Source: Smittia aterrima
Lineage: Eukaryota; Arthropoda; Insecta; Diptera; Chironomidae
Assembly (NCBI GenBank): GCA_033063855.1
Contig: CP093831.1
Location: 11,842,001-11,906,000 of the forward strand
Direction: 5' to 3'
DNA length: 64,000 nucleotides
A model generated the notes under the pieces. It had not been told where the DNA came from. It saw only the letters and a list, made by a program, of their open reading frames with translations, and ran no database searches. Shown here in pieces: positions 23,529 to 33,648 of this stretch. Position 1 is the first letter of the stretch. Each line of letters starts with the position of its first letter. Position numbers and translations under genes: made by a program.

Positions 23529-24618
23529 TCATATACAGACGTAGGGATCTATTATAATTGATTTTATATAAAAGACTTACCAAATTCATACGACGACGAC
23601 ATGATTATGGTGTCTAAAAGAAATTTCGAAAGTACACTTATAACATATTTTATAATATTGTATAAATTTTATATTACTTACCCTTTAGTTCATTGTTAAT
23701 GGCACTGGATTTGTTAATGGCTCGAGACTTATCTGAAGTTTAATAAATGTTTGAAAATTATATTATAATTATATTTATATATAAATATAATATATATATA
23801 AATTATATTTATATTAATATAAAATATTTATATAAAATACTTACCGTCATCTCTACTAGAGCTCGACAGCGTGTCTGAAAGTTTTATAAATGTTTGTAAA
23901 TCAAATTATATTTGATTTTATATAAAAGACTTACCAAATTCAATTGACTCCGTCATAACAATGGTGTCTAAAAGAAACTTCGTAAGTAAATTTATAACTT
24001 ATATCATAACTATTTATTACTTACTATTTAGTTCATGTGACGTGTCCTAGTCCGAATCCGAAGAGTCTGCGTCTTGTGGTGCTTCTGAATCCGTTGATGT
24101 TACATCAGGTCCCTCTACATCTTTTGTGTGGCTTAGAGTTTATAAATGTACCTAAATAATTTTGCAAATATACTTACACAAAAGAGCTTCCATGTAATAT
24201 TTGATAATAAAATTGAAGTCAATCCTATTTTGCTTTGTATATGCGGCATGATTTGAGCCTGAAAGAAATTTAATAGAAAAAATAATATCCATTTCTGGGG
24301 CCCAATAGAAAATCTTGTTGAAACATGTTGGAAAAAGGAAAATTTTATAATGGGGCCCGCTGGCCCCCGTATACTACACTTTAGCCAAATTATATATATA
24401 TTTTAATAACTACATTTATAAAAATACTTATATAAATGCAAATTGTAAAAATATTTACCAGTCTCTATCTGTGCTTTATTTTGTGCTATATGGAGCAATT
24501 TCGCGATTCTTCGTCTCCTATCGATTATAATGCTCGTTCTAGCGTGTCGCATGACACCTCGTGCGAATCTTTTGTGCCTTTTTATTAATTTAACAACTTT
24601 CCGTGAAATGGCGTCCAT
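23529..24618 (-). CDS. Unrecognised multi-exon gene with in-frame TAG in exon 3
   Basis: Eight exons with clean GT-AG sites: 24618-24459, 24258-24178, 24120-24025, 23967-23935, 23874-23845, 23732-23682, 23613-23581, 23548-23529. The ATG at 24618 starts a very basic N-terminus (MDAISRKVVKLIKRHKRF, later DRRRRIAKLL). Exon 3 encodes a Ser/Asp-rich acidic segment ending DADSSDSD and then TAG at 24049-24047, so the conceptual protein is 104 aa. Internal exons 2-7 are all multiples of 3 and phase 1; exons 4-7 stay open in frame beyond the TAG for 62 codons to a TGA, followed by AATAAA. Exons 4 and 7 are copies of each other, as are the ends of exons 3 and 6. Either the TAG is a recent nonsense change, or it is read through, or exons 4-8 are 3'UTR. 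Function unknown. Confidence 0.6.
23563..24030 (-). repeat. Tandem duplicated exon-intron units
   Basis: The block around exons 7 and 6 recurs about 350 bp away around exons 4 and 3. Shared features include TTTATATAAAAGACTTACC plus AAATTCA on the exon 7/4 donor side, GGTGTCTAAAAGAAA on their acceptor side, and a GTTCAT-containing exon end. Exon 5 and its intron are a weaker relative. Confidence 0.75.
23758..23840. repeat. AT-only low-complexity tract
   Basis: Almost pure TA/TTATA sequence inside the intron between exons 5 and 6 of the minus-strand gene. Confidence 0.85.
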
Positions 24619-24884
24619 AATGGTCGAGTTTATGTAGCTTACTGAACAAACAAGCTTGTGAACCAGCAACAAGATGAAATGAATTTCTCGCAGTTATTGT
24701 CTAAAGTGGGTGGCCGTGAATATTAATTTTTATAGAACTTGTTTTTAAAGAATAAATTCTTTAATTTCAAAGGGAATGAAGTTTCAATCTGAATTCCACC
24801 AGAGATGGATCCAATTTGTGGAGCTTGGATTTTTGGGAAAAATTTCATGTGAACGAATGGAAGCTTTAACTCCCACTATTCTAC

Positions 24885-25201
24885 CTTTTTCCTATTCGCT
24901 GATTGTTTATGTGTAAGCTCTTTTGAAATATTTAAATTATCCATAACCTTGATCGATGGAAATCAATCCAGTCGCTTCTGCCATCTAATAATGATGGAAA
25001 ACTTCACTAAAGCGTTGCAAGTTAACAAAAAGAGAATCGGAAATTTTTCTAATTAAGTCTAATTAAGTTGCATAGTAGAGTGCATTGATCGAGTCACGCC
25101 GTCGAATTCATCGAATTGAAATATGCGTCGTCTACTTTCCTGACCATCACAAAACGGAGTTTTATTGTTATCAGTCAGCAGTGAAACTTCGAACGGAAAG
25201 G
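24885..25201 (+). repeat. Duplicated odorant receptor 5' flank, copy 1
   Basis: This upstream segment occurs three times (here, 30058-30369 and 32264-32552). Shared landmarks are CAATCCAGTCGCTTCTGCC plus ATCTAATAAT and GCGTTGCAAGTTAAC. Each copy leads into the same first odorant receptor exon, so promoter and exon were duplicated together. Confidence 0.85.
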
Positions 25202-25465
25202 ATGAAAATTGTCGAGCTCTACCAACGAGCATTGAAATATTTCGAGAACCAGGAGATTTACGCGGAATCAGTGTCAAAATTTCTGTTGTTTTGCCTTGAG
25301 ATTCTGTCGCCAACAAAAATCCGAAATGGAAAGAAAAAGATTTCAGGATTCAACGACATCTCACAGTTGGTGCAACAAGTGATAAATGAAAAGTGACAAG
25401 AAAAAAGCCTTGAAAATCTTTTTTTATTTAAAATATATTCCACAGAAAAGCGCTAGAAGATGAGT
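25202..25465 (+). pseudogene. Odorant receptor fragment, exon B deleted
   Basis: A copy of the first exon of the receptor at 30370 (MKIVELYQRALKYFENQE...) is joined directly to the end of its third exon (NDISQLVQQVINEK), so both introns and exon B are gone. After the exon-C donor come a short intron-like piece and the first bases of exon D, and then the homology stops at about 25465. It cannot encode a receptor: most of the seven-helix region is missing. The right end meets an antisense fragment of another receptor. Confidence 0.85.
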
Positions 25466-25468
25466 TAC

Positions 25469-25746
25469 GAAAATATCCAGCGTTCTCCATTATTTCGATC
25501 GGTGTTAGATTTTCTGAGATTAGTAAGAAGCAACTGACAGCGATCAGAAAGTATGCATGAATTATGACATTTAGAATGAAGCTACAGAAACGAAATCGTC
25601 ACAAATAAATATTTTACAATTATAAGGTTTTACAATTTATTTAATTTTCCTTCAGCATTCAAAGGATTCAGAAACTTCCACAAAATCCCAACTGTAACTT
25701 TAACCATTCGAGTTGCATGAACAGAAGGTCCTTCGATGATTTTCAT
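25469..25746 (-). pseudogene. Odorant receptor fragment, exons 1-2 only
   Basis: Minus-strand copy of the first two exons of the receptor at 27887-29243. Exon 1 is 25746-25634 (MKIIEGPSVHATRMVKV...), exon 2 is 25581-25469, and both are in frame with intact splice sites. No exon 3 follows, because the next sequence is the antisense of the plus-strand fragment at 25202-25465. It is a truncated duplicate, about 113 + 113 nt of coding sequence. Confidence 0.85.
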
Positions 25747-26205
25747 TTCTGTTTTTCCTTAAAAACTTTTCACGTTTAACTTAGCTCACTGACAGACGAC
25801 GACTGAAAGTCGAAATAAATTCAATCGCAAAAGCAAGTTTTTTAAATTAAAAATTTAAGAATGATTAGATTGGTTGTCTCCCTCAAACGGCCTGCAACAC
25901 ATTCGCTTATACAAAATGTTGTTTTTCCCTATACTGACCTAAGCAATGTTTAAAAATTTAAAATTTTGAACATTGAACAATAAATTCCTGGAACAATTGA
26001 CCTGTTGTTTTACTACTTTTAAAATAAATTATTGATTGAAATGTGAAGGGGAGCATTTTTCTTAGAAAATGTCGCAATGCCGTTGTCGAGTCGATGAAGG
26101 GAAACGCGGATTTTTCCAATCGATGAAAATATCAGTTTGAAGGGTAACGAAGTTCATTTAATAATTAATTTTTCATGCTTTTTTTGTGTCTTTGCACACG
26201 TGCTT
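25747..26205 (-). repeat. Duplicated 5' flank of minus-strand receptor
   Basis: This sequence matches 29244-29740, the upstream region of the intact receptor gene. Shared pieces include GCTCACTGAC near the gene, TTTCCCTATACTGACCTAAG, and GGGTAACGAAGTTCATTTAA near the far end. Together with the two exons it shows that promoter plus exons 1-2 were copied as one block. Confidence 0.85.
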
Positions 26206-26322
26206 TTAATAGTTCAATTATAATTGTAATATGAAGATTAAAAGAAAGATTAATAAAATGAAAATCATTAAGTTCACAAAGTGTCTCGATTATTAAGCGA
26301 AATTTTGATAATCGAAATAACT

Positions 26323-27430
26323 TTAGTTTGTCGTTTGTGGCAAGGCCAGCAACGAGTAAGTGAACTGCAGAATCTAAAATGAAAAATCCTGATTCATAAC
26401 GTTTATTCTAATTCCGTTGATAAGATTCCGTTGAAACCTAGCAATCGCTGAGCCATGATGAAAATAAAAAATCTCTTTGGTTTCTGGCGTTTTGCGAATA
26501 CCATTCGACTTCGTAAACGGCTGAAGTTAAGTTCTCGATGCCAACATTAGCTCGATTTCCCATATAACAGAAAACTGAGAGTTTGATATTACCACAAAAA
26601 CCATCAAGAACATCGAGATTGATTGAATTGCAGTGAAGCCTAGAGTGTACAAGCACATCGTGAAGATTAATGCTGCCAGCGAAAAATCAATTAAGAAATT
26701 GAATCTTAAAATTGATTGAGCTTCTTACATCCATTCGATGACTCGATAGCTTCGTAAAACTGTTTTCTTCACTTGCTCTTTGATCAAATTTTCTTCAGAT
26801 CCTTCATTGTGAAACATTTTATTAACTTGAAACGTCAAAGCGTCGATTTCCCAACAGGAAAAATTCATGAGCAGCAAAACGTTTCCTGTGTAAAAATAAA
26901 AGAAGGAAATTGTACGAAGCGAAACATGCGATTATCAGTTGTTGAATGTAATGAATGAACCACTTTGTAGTCATGAATGAGTCGAACGGCAAGTAAACAA
27001 AAAAGAAATTGTAGGGCAACCGATAGCCATTGACATTGTCAAAGAGAAAAAGTGAAAAGACGAGGACGATAAAACTAAAAACCATCATCTTCATGTAATC
27101 AATCGATAGCGACCAATCGTCGTCAGCTGAACGAAGTTGCATTATAAAAAAATTCGATTTAGGTAAAAAAATTAAATTTAAACATTTCTGATCTTTTTTC
27201 GACAATCTTATCCATCGCTCTTTGAATTCTGGCTTGTAGAAGAAACATGATCGTCAAGTAACCAAAATGACGAGCGACTTGAACTTTAATTTAGAAAAAA
27301 AATTAAAGAATTAATCGCTGAATGGAAATCTGCTTACGAAAATATCCAATGTTCTCCATCAACTCGAACGCTATTAGATTTTCTGAGAATCGCACGTACA
27401 GTAACGAGTTTAAATTTACGGTCAAAGCCA
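26323..27430 (-). pseudogene. Odorant receptor pseudogene
   Basis: Paralogue of the intact gene at 27887-29243, with recognisable pieces of exons 2 (near 27420-27340), 3 (about 27275-27185), 4 (27142 to about 26410) and 5 (26373-26323, ending QFTYSLLALPQTTN). Damage: a frameshift after WFIHYIQQLIIAC..., a TAA stop in WM*EAQSI where the intact copy has WMNEVQAI, no AG acceptor before exon 4, no usable donor after exon 3, and stops at the end of exon 4. The family signature YMGNRANVGIENLTSAVYEV is still readable. Non-functional as a receptor. Confidence 0.88.
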
Positions 27431-27886
27431 TTTCCAATACAAAATCGTTGATAACTCAAAGACGCTTTGATCCATGACCTTTGATTTTCATAAGAAAGAC
27501 CAAAAACTCAGACTCCAAGCAGACAGAAAACAAATTATTTTCTGTGAGTCATAAAAATTTCCGCCTCTTAAATCTTCAAAAGAATTCAATGAAAGCAAGA
27601 GTAAAAACTTATTTCCTTCATCAACTTTGAGACGAAAGCTCAAATAGTCTGTAAAGTAATTTAATTATTATATTCATGTCAGACTATCGCATGTTTTGTC
27701 CGCTCAAGTTATATTAATGTTTTCTGAAAGATTGATTTGTCTTCATAAGAAATTTTTCTCAAACATTTAAATAATTTTTTATTGGACATAAATATTCATT
27801 TGCTCGCACCGTGATATTCAGTTTACATTGAGTGAAAGGTTATATAAAGCTAAACGACATCTTGCAGATTTTCCACTTTGAGCATT

Positions 27887-29243
27887 TTAGTTTGTCGTTT
27901 GTAGCAACGTCAAGAGCGAATAAGTGAATTGCAGAATCTGGAATGAAAATGGTAAATTGAAAATTCTAAGGTAAAATAAATGATCAAACCGTCAGCAATG
28001 TCTCGAAGTCAACAGAGTTGAAGATTCCATTGAATCCTGTCAATCGCTGAGCCATGATTAAGATCTTTAGAAGATCTTTTTGGGCTCTTGCTTTCTGATT
28101 ATACCATTCGACTTCGTAGATTGCTGAAGATAAGTTCTCGATGCAAACGTTAACGCGATTTCCCATCCAACAGAAATTGCAGAGTTGCAAAGACATCAAA
28201 CAAACCATCGTGAACAGCGTGGCCGATAGAACCGCAGTGGAGCTTAGAGTGTACAAGCACATCGTGAGAACGAAAGCAGACATTGAAAATTCAATTAAGA
28301 AACTGAATTTTAAAATGGCTTGAACTTCGTTCATCCAATCCATGACTCGGTAGCTTCGCAAAATTGTTTTCTTCACTTGCTCCTCCATCAAGTTGTCTTC
28401 AGATCCTTTCAGAAACATTTTCTTAACTTGAATGGTCAAAGCGTCGATTTCCCAGCATGAAAAGTTCATGAGCAGCAAAACGTATCCAGTGTAAAAATAA
28501 AAGTTCATGAGAGCGCAGGCTGCCGTTATCGCTTGTGGGACATATTGAATGAACCACTTTGGAGTCAAGTAAGAGCCGGTGGGGAAATAAATGAAATAGA
28601 AGTTGAAGGGCAACTGATAGTTATTGATATTTGGAATGAAAAAAACTGAAAAGCAAAACGGAATAGAATAAGCGACCACGATTACGACGCTGACCATCGC
28701 AATTCGGAATTCTTTCTTCATGTAATCAATCGAGAGAGACCAATCGTCGTCGATTGAACGCAGTTGCATTCTGTAAAAATTTAATGAAAATGAGAAATTA
28801 AATTTGATGTTGTCTTGCCTCTCTTTGACAATTGTATCAATCGTCGATCGAATCTTCTTTCGAAAAATAAAAACAATGCACAAGTAACCCAGAAGACGAA
28901 CGTCTTGAACTTTTAAAGATTTTAAAAGTTAATAAATCATTCATCGCATTGAGACTTGCTTACGAATGTATCCAACGCTCTCCACCAACTCAGCCGGTGT
29001 CAGATTTTTTAATCCAATTGCTAACAAGTAGCAACTAACTCCGATCAGGAAATGTATAAGACTCACAAGGTGAAGAATGAATCTGGGAAAAAAGAAAACT
29101 TTTGTCTCAATTACAATTTTTTTTTCATTTTACAATTTATTCAATTTTCCTTCTGCATTGAGAGGATTTAATAACTTCCACAAACTTTCAAGAATTTTAA
29201 CAATTCGAGTTGCATGAACAGAAGGTCCTTCGATAATTTTCAT
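27887..29243 (-). CDS. Odorant receptor (7tm_6), intact (OR-1)
   Basis: Insect odorant-gated channel subunit, expected in olfactory neuron dendrites with the co-receptor Orco. Model: 29243-29134, 29082-28964, 28909-28819, 28770-27990, 27937-27887, giving 383 aa, a usual length. It begins MKIIEGPSVHATRIVKILE. Hydrophobic segments fit seven helices, and the C-terminal half carries the family signature WMGNRVNVCIENLSSAIYEV followed by EWYNQ, ending QFTYSLLTLLQTTN. Intron 3 (28818-28771, 48 nt) would use a GC donor; it sits at the same place and phase as an ordinary intron in the plus-strand receptor OR-2. If not removed it adds 16 in-frame residues. The ligand is unknown. Confidence 0.92.
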
Positions 29244-29740
29244 TTCTTTATTTTCTGAAAAACTTTTCACGTTTAACTCGGCTCACTGACTGACGACGAC
29301 TGAAAGTAGAAATAAACTGCGTAAAGAGCAAGTTTTTAGATTAAAAATTTAAGAACAATTAGATTGCACATTGGTTGTCTCCCACACACGGCCTAGGACA
29401 AATGCAACGCATTCACTTGTACAAAATTTTTATTGTGCCGGAGTGAATTTTTTCCCTATACTGACCTAAGCAATGTTTAAAAATTTAAAATTTTGAACAT
29501 TGAACAATAAATTCTTGGAACAATGTTGACCTGTTGAGCTTAATACTACTTTTAAAATAAATTATTCATTGAAATGTGAAGGGAGGGAGCATTTTTCTTT
29601 GAAAATGTCGCAATGCCGTTGTCGAGTCGATGAAGGAAAATGCAGATTTTTCCAATCGATGTGAATATCAGTTTGAAGGGTAACGAAGTTCATTTAATAA
29701 TTAATTTTTCATGCTTTTGTTTGTATCTTTGCACACGTAC
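29244..29740 (-). promoter_or_regulatory. Upstream region of OR-1
   Basis: Non-coding 5' flank of OR-1. It is conserved in the duplicate at 25747-26205, so it probably includes the promoter. No individual motif is assigned. Confidence 0.45.
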
Positions 29741-30057
29741 AATTGACCGCGTCATTTTCTTAACCCGACTGCTCGCGGACAGCGGTTTAGTGGCACTCTT
29801 TTTTTTTATTCTAATATCGCTCGTTTTTATTTGCGAACAATCATTTGATTGCGATGACTTGTAAGTCATTAACGAAATTCACGGGATTCGCATTACCTAA
29901 TTTGTAATAATTGCAATTTAACTATGTCGCATTGCGCGACAGAAAGATATTGTATGCTAAAAAGGCAAAAGAAAGCAAATTAATTTTCATCGCAATATCA
30001 TGTCCTCACTTTTCTTTGTTCTTCCACCTTTTTCGTTTTATTGTAAACTGTTGAGCT

Positions 30058-30369
30058 TTTTCCATTTGCTGATTGTTTATCTGTAAGCTCATTTGAAATA
30101 TTTAAATTATCCACGAATTTGATCGATTGAAATCAATCCAGTCGCTTCTGCCATCTAATAATGATAGAAAGCTTCACTAAGGCGTTGCAAGTTAACACAA
30201 AGAGAATCAGAAATTTTTAAATTTATTCTATACAATTGCATAGTAGAGCGCAGTGATCGAGTCACGCCATCGAATTGAATTATATATACAAAATGTGGAC
30301 AATTTTCCTGACCACCACAGAACGGAGTTTTATTGTAAGCAGTCAGCAGTGAAACTTCAAGCGGAAAGG
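30058..30369 (+). repeat. Duplicated odorant receptor 5' flank, copy 2
   Basis: The 5' flank of the intact plus-strand receptor OR-2. It matches 24885-25201 and 32264-32552, and the shared retention suggests the promoter lies here. Confidence 0.85.
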
Positions 30370-31766
30370 ATGAAAATTGTCAAGCTCTACCAACGAGCAG
30401 TGAAATATTTTGAGAACCAAGAGGTTTACACGGAATCAGTGTCAAGGTTTCTGTTGCTTTGTCTCGAGGTTTTGTCGCCAACAAAAATCCGAAATGGAAA
30501 GACAAAGATTTCAGGATTGTAAAGCGTTCATTTCTAATATCGTTAATTTTATTTAAAAATATTTTTCTTCAGGTTCGTTGCTATGGTTGCAAGTTTGATA
30601 GGAATTTTTATTTTCTCGTTGAGTTTTACTGTCACTGAATACAAATCTTTGAGCTTGACGAGTTTATCGGAGAATGTTGAAATTTTTAGTAAGATTTCGA
30701 TACAATTTCAATCCGATTCAATCTCAAAAATATTTTTTTTCCAGCAAGTGCGCTGAGAGGTGGTTTTTATTTCATTTACATCGCTTTGGTTTTCAACGAC
30801 ATCTCACAGTTGGTGCAGCAACTGATAAATGAAAAGTGACGAGAAAAGGACTTGAAATTTTTTTATTATTCAAAATATTTTTTCACAGAAAAGCGCAAAA
30901 AGATGAGCTTACGTTCAACTATGGCAAAGAAGAATTCATTGGAATTCTACTTCTTGCCATCTCAACGACTCTTGCAATCTTTTGCATGATTATCAGCGTT
31001 TTCTTCTTTAAAGTGAATGAAAATAATCTGCCGTTAAACTTTCGTTTAACTTTCTTGACTCTGGAATCTGGTGAAATTGAATGGACGATTAATTATGTTC
31101 TTCAAGCAACTTCTGTGTTGTTTGCTTTACTGGGAATCTTGACAGTCTTTCCTATGATCTTTCTTTTAATTAATCATTCATGCTGGAAGATCGATCAAAC
31201 GATTTTGCTCCTAACCAATTGGAATAACGTTGAAAGTGAGGACAATGCATCAGAGTTCATCAAATCTGTTGTGGAAAAAAGTTGTGAATTTCTGAGCTAC
31301 ATGAATGGGACTCAAAGGCTTCTAAAGGGTTTCTTCTTCATTGAGATCTTTACTCCGTCTATATGTCTTTGCATGAACTTCTTTGTCATTCTGTCTGATC
31401 CGCCCGGCAATGTTTTTAATTTCTCAATGATTTCTATTCTACTTGCGCAAGCTTTCATAGTATGTTGGCTGGGAAATCGAGTGATCATACGAATTGATAT
31501 TCTCACTGCAGCGATTTATGACTTGAATTGGTACAAGTTTGCACCCACCGACAGGAAAAGTTTACAAATATTGTTAATGATGTCGCAAAACATTCGAGGG
31601 TACAACGGAATATTTCACGAAGTCAACATGGAAACATTCCAAAAGGTAAACCCTTTGAAAGTTACATTAAAAGTTGCATTAAAAGTTACTTAAATATATT
31701 TTTCAGATTTCGGAATTTGCTTATTCGTACTTGATGTTCATGAAATCGGTTAACTTACCAGCATGA
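30370..31766 (+). CDS. Odorant receptor (7tm_6), intact (OR-2)
   Basis: Membrane odorant receptor. Model: 30370-30518, 30573-30688, 30745-30835, 30889-31645, 31707-31766, giving 390 aa. The ATG at 30370 is the first in frame (MKIVKLYQRAVKYFENQEVY). The frame stays open upstream, but that part is flank shared with the pseudogene copies. Seven hydrophobic segments can be placed, and the signature WLGNRVIIRIDILTAAIYDL is followed by NWY as in the family. The last exon encodes ISEFAYSYLMFMKSVNLPA. A poly(A) signal AATAAA lies at 31910-31915. It is divergently oriented to OR-1, 1.1 kb away, and has the same five-exon layout. Two partial copies of its 5' part flank the cluster. Ligand unknown. Confidence 0.92.
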
Positions 31767-31909
31767 ACGAAAATTGTTCAATTACTCACACGTGCAAAAT
31801 TTTCGTCTGGTGTCGTTTACAAAATTTTCTATAAATGTTTTTAGAAAATAAGAAAACTTAGATGTTAGCAATTATTTATGTATCTTTGTTAATTACTGAT
31901 TTAAGATAC

Positions 31910-31915
31910 AATAAA
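31910..31915 (+). terminator. Poly(A) signal AATAAA
   Basis: AATAAA 144 nt after the stop of the odorant receptor OR-2. Confidence 0.6.
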
Positions 31916-32263
31916 TGTTCTCAAGATATATGTCTCTAGCACCCAATAAGCTGATCTTTTGTTTAAATGATTTTAAAAATTAAAAATGCCGACTTGGTAA
32001 AAGCTTTTTCCGAAAGTTTCTTATTTTAGCCCAACTAACTAAACTATCTGCCCAACTTACCCAACTTACATATAAAATTTTCCTCTTATTTCCTGAGACA
32101 ACAAGGATCGAAGCTTATCATGATTACAAAAATTCCTCCTTAACTGACGATTTTATTTCTAGAGTTGCTTTTAAGATTAGGACATTTCTTTTGATGTTTT
32201 ATGGTTCAAATCAAATCGAATTTTCATTAAATCAGATTTAATGACAGAAATGTTTTCTGCCTT

Positions 32264-32552
32264 TTCCCATTCGCTGATTTTTTATCTGTAGCTCTTTTGA
32301 AATATTTAAAATATCCACGACCTTGATCGATAGGAATCAATCCAGTCGCTTCTGCCATCTAATAATACTTGAGAGCTTCACCAAAGCGTTGCAAGTTAAC
32401 ACAAAGAGAATCAGAAATTTTTAAATTGCATAGTAGAATGTATTGATCGAGTCACGCCATCGAATTGAAAAATATGCGTCGTCTACTTTCCTGACCACCG
32501 CAAAACAGAGTTTTATTTTATTCAGTCAGCAGTGAAACTTCGAACGGAAAGG
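32264..32552 (+). repeat. Duplicated odorant receptor 5' flank, copy 3
   Basis: Third copy of the block at 24885 and 30058, slightly more diverged and with small deletions. Confidence 0.85.
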
Positions 32553-32701
32553 ATGAAAATTGTCGAGCTCTACGAACGAGCAGTGAAATATTTCGAGAAC
32601 CAGGAGGTTTACACGGAATCAGTGTCAAGGTTTCTGTTGTTTTGCCTCGAGATTCTGTCGCCAACAAAAATCCGAAATGGAAAGACAAAGATTTCAGGAT
32701 T
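32553..32701 (+). pseudogene. Odorant receptor first exon, orphan copy
   Basis: A 149-nt copy of exon A of OR-2, same length, ATG and frame (MKIVELYERAVKYFENQE... to KISG), with a possible GTAATT donor. No further receptor exon follows before the coiled-coil gene at 32939. It is a solitary duplicate and cannot give a receptor. Confidence 0.88.
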
Positions 32702-32938
32702 GTAATTGGCAGAAACCGAATCGATCTCATACAAAAAACAAATTTTCAAATAAACTGGATCCATGTGATTGATTGTCCTTGAATAAACTTGGACTTCTGA
32801 AAACTATCAAATGTTATATAAATTTGTCCAACTTTATTCCAAAGAAAAGCAAATTTTCGAGTAGCCATCATTTTTTTTATTTTAACAAGAAAGCTTTGGA
32901 AAAATTATTTTGACTTAAAAATTAAACATTACCTCAAA

Positions 32939-33637
32939 ATGTCCTTTGGCGACGAGCATTTAAAGGATGCGAGCATCGAAAATAAATCACAATCGCTGCT
33001 AATTGAATCTCTAAACCGGGAAAAAGAGATGAGACGACTTCTGGATGAGCAACTTATTAAAAACGATCAGCTTCAATTGCAGCTTCAAATGGAAAAAAAG
33101 AAAACAACGGAGAAAACGTCAAAGACTTTTTTAGTGTCATCTGAGTCCGAAGAGAGCTTCAGCAAAAGTTATAATGAGATTCAGCTCAAGGATGAAGACC
33201 TAACGAAAACATTTGGAACAAACAGCTCAGTCCTAATGCAGTACAGGTGAGAAAGCTTTATAATTAATTTGAGCTTCTGTACAATATTTTTTTACAGATA
33301 CGACGACCTCCGACAATCATACAGCAAATGCGTAATGAAGCTTAATAAGAAGAACAAGCAGATGAAGAAACTTCTTAGTGAAACTGAATTATTGAAATTT
33401 AAGAACGAACAACTCTCGAAGGAAAATTCTGATTTAAATGATGAAAAGTTGAAACTCAACAAGAAAATCGAGGAAATTTGTTTCCGATTTCTCAACTTAA
33501 TCGACCGACGATCAAATGATAGAGAAACTATCAGCGACCAGTTCAAATCTAAAGATTTTCATCATGAAAATATAAAATCTCAGATCGATTTAGTAAAAAA
33601 AGAAATCAAGCAACTGGAGGAGCTTTTAAAATTTTAA
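32939..33637 (+). CDS. Coiled-coil protein, unknown
   Basis: Two exons, 32939-33246 and 33298-33637, with an intron of 51 bp, giving 215 aa. The ATG is at 32939. The protein is very rich in Lys, Glu, Leu and Gln. Residues about 20-60 (LNREKEMRRLLDEQLIKNDQ) and about 105-215 (KKNKQMKKLLSETELLKFKN) look like long coiled coils, separated by a Ser/Glu-rich linker (SSESEESFSKSY). No signal peptide or enzyme motif is visible, so it is probably cytoplasmic and structural. The poly(A) signal AATAAA (33636-33641) overlaps the stop codon, and the convergent P450 stop lies at 33649, so the two 3'UTRs must overlap. I do not recognise the family. Confidence 0.8.
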
Positions 33638-33648
33638 TAAAAAATATT

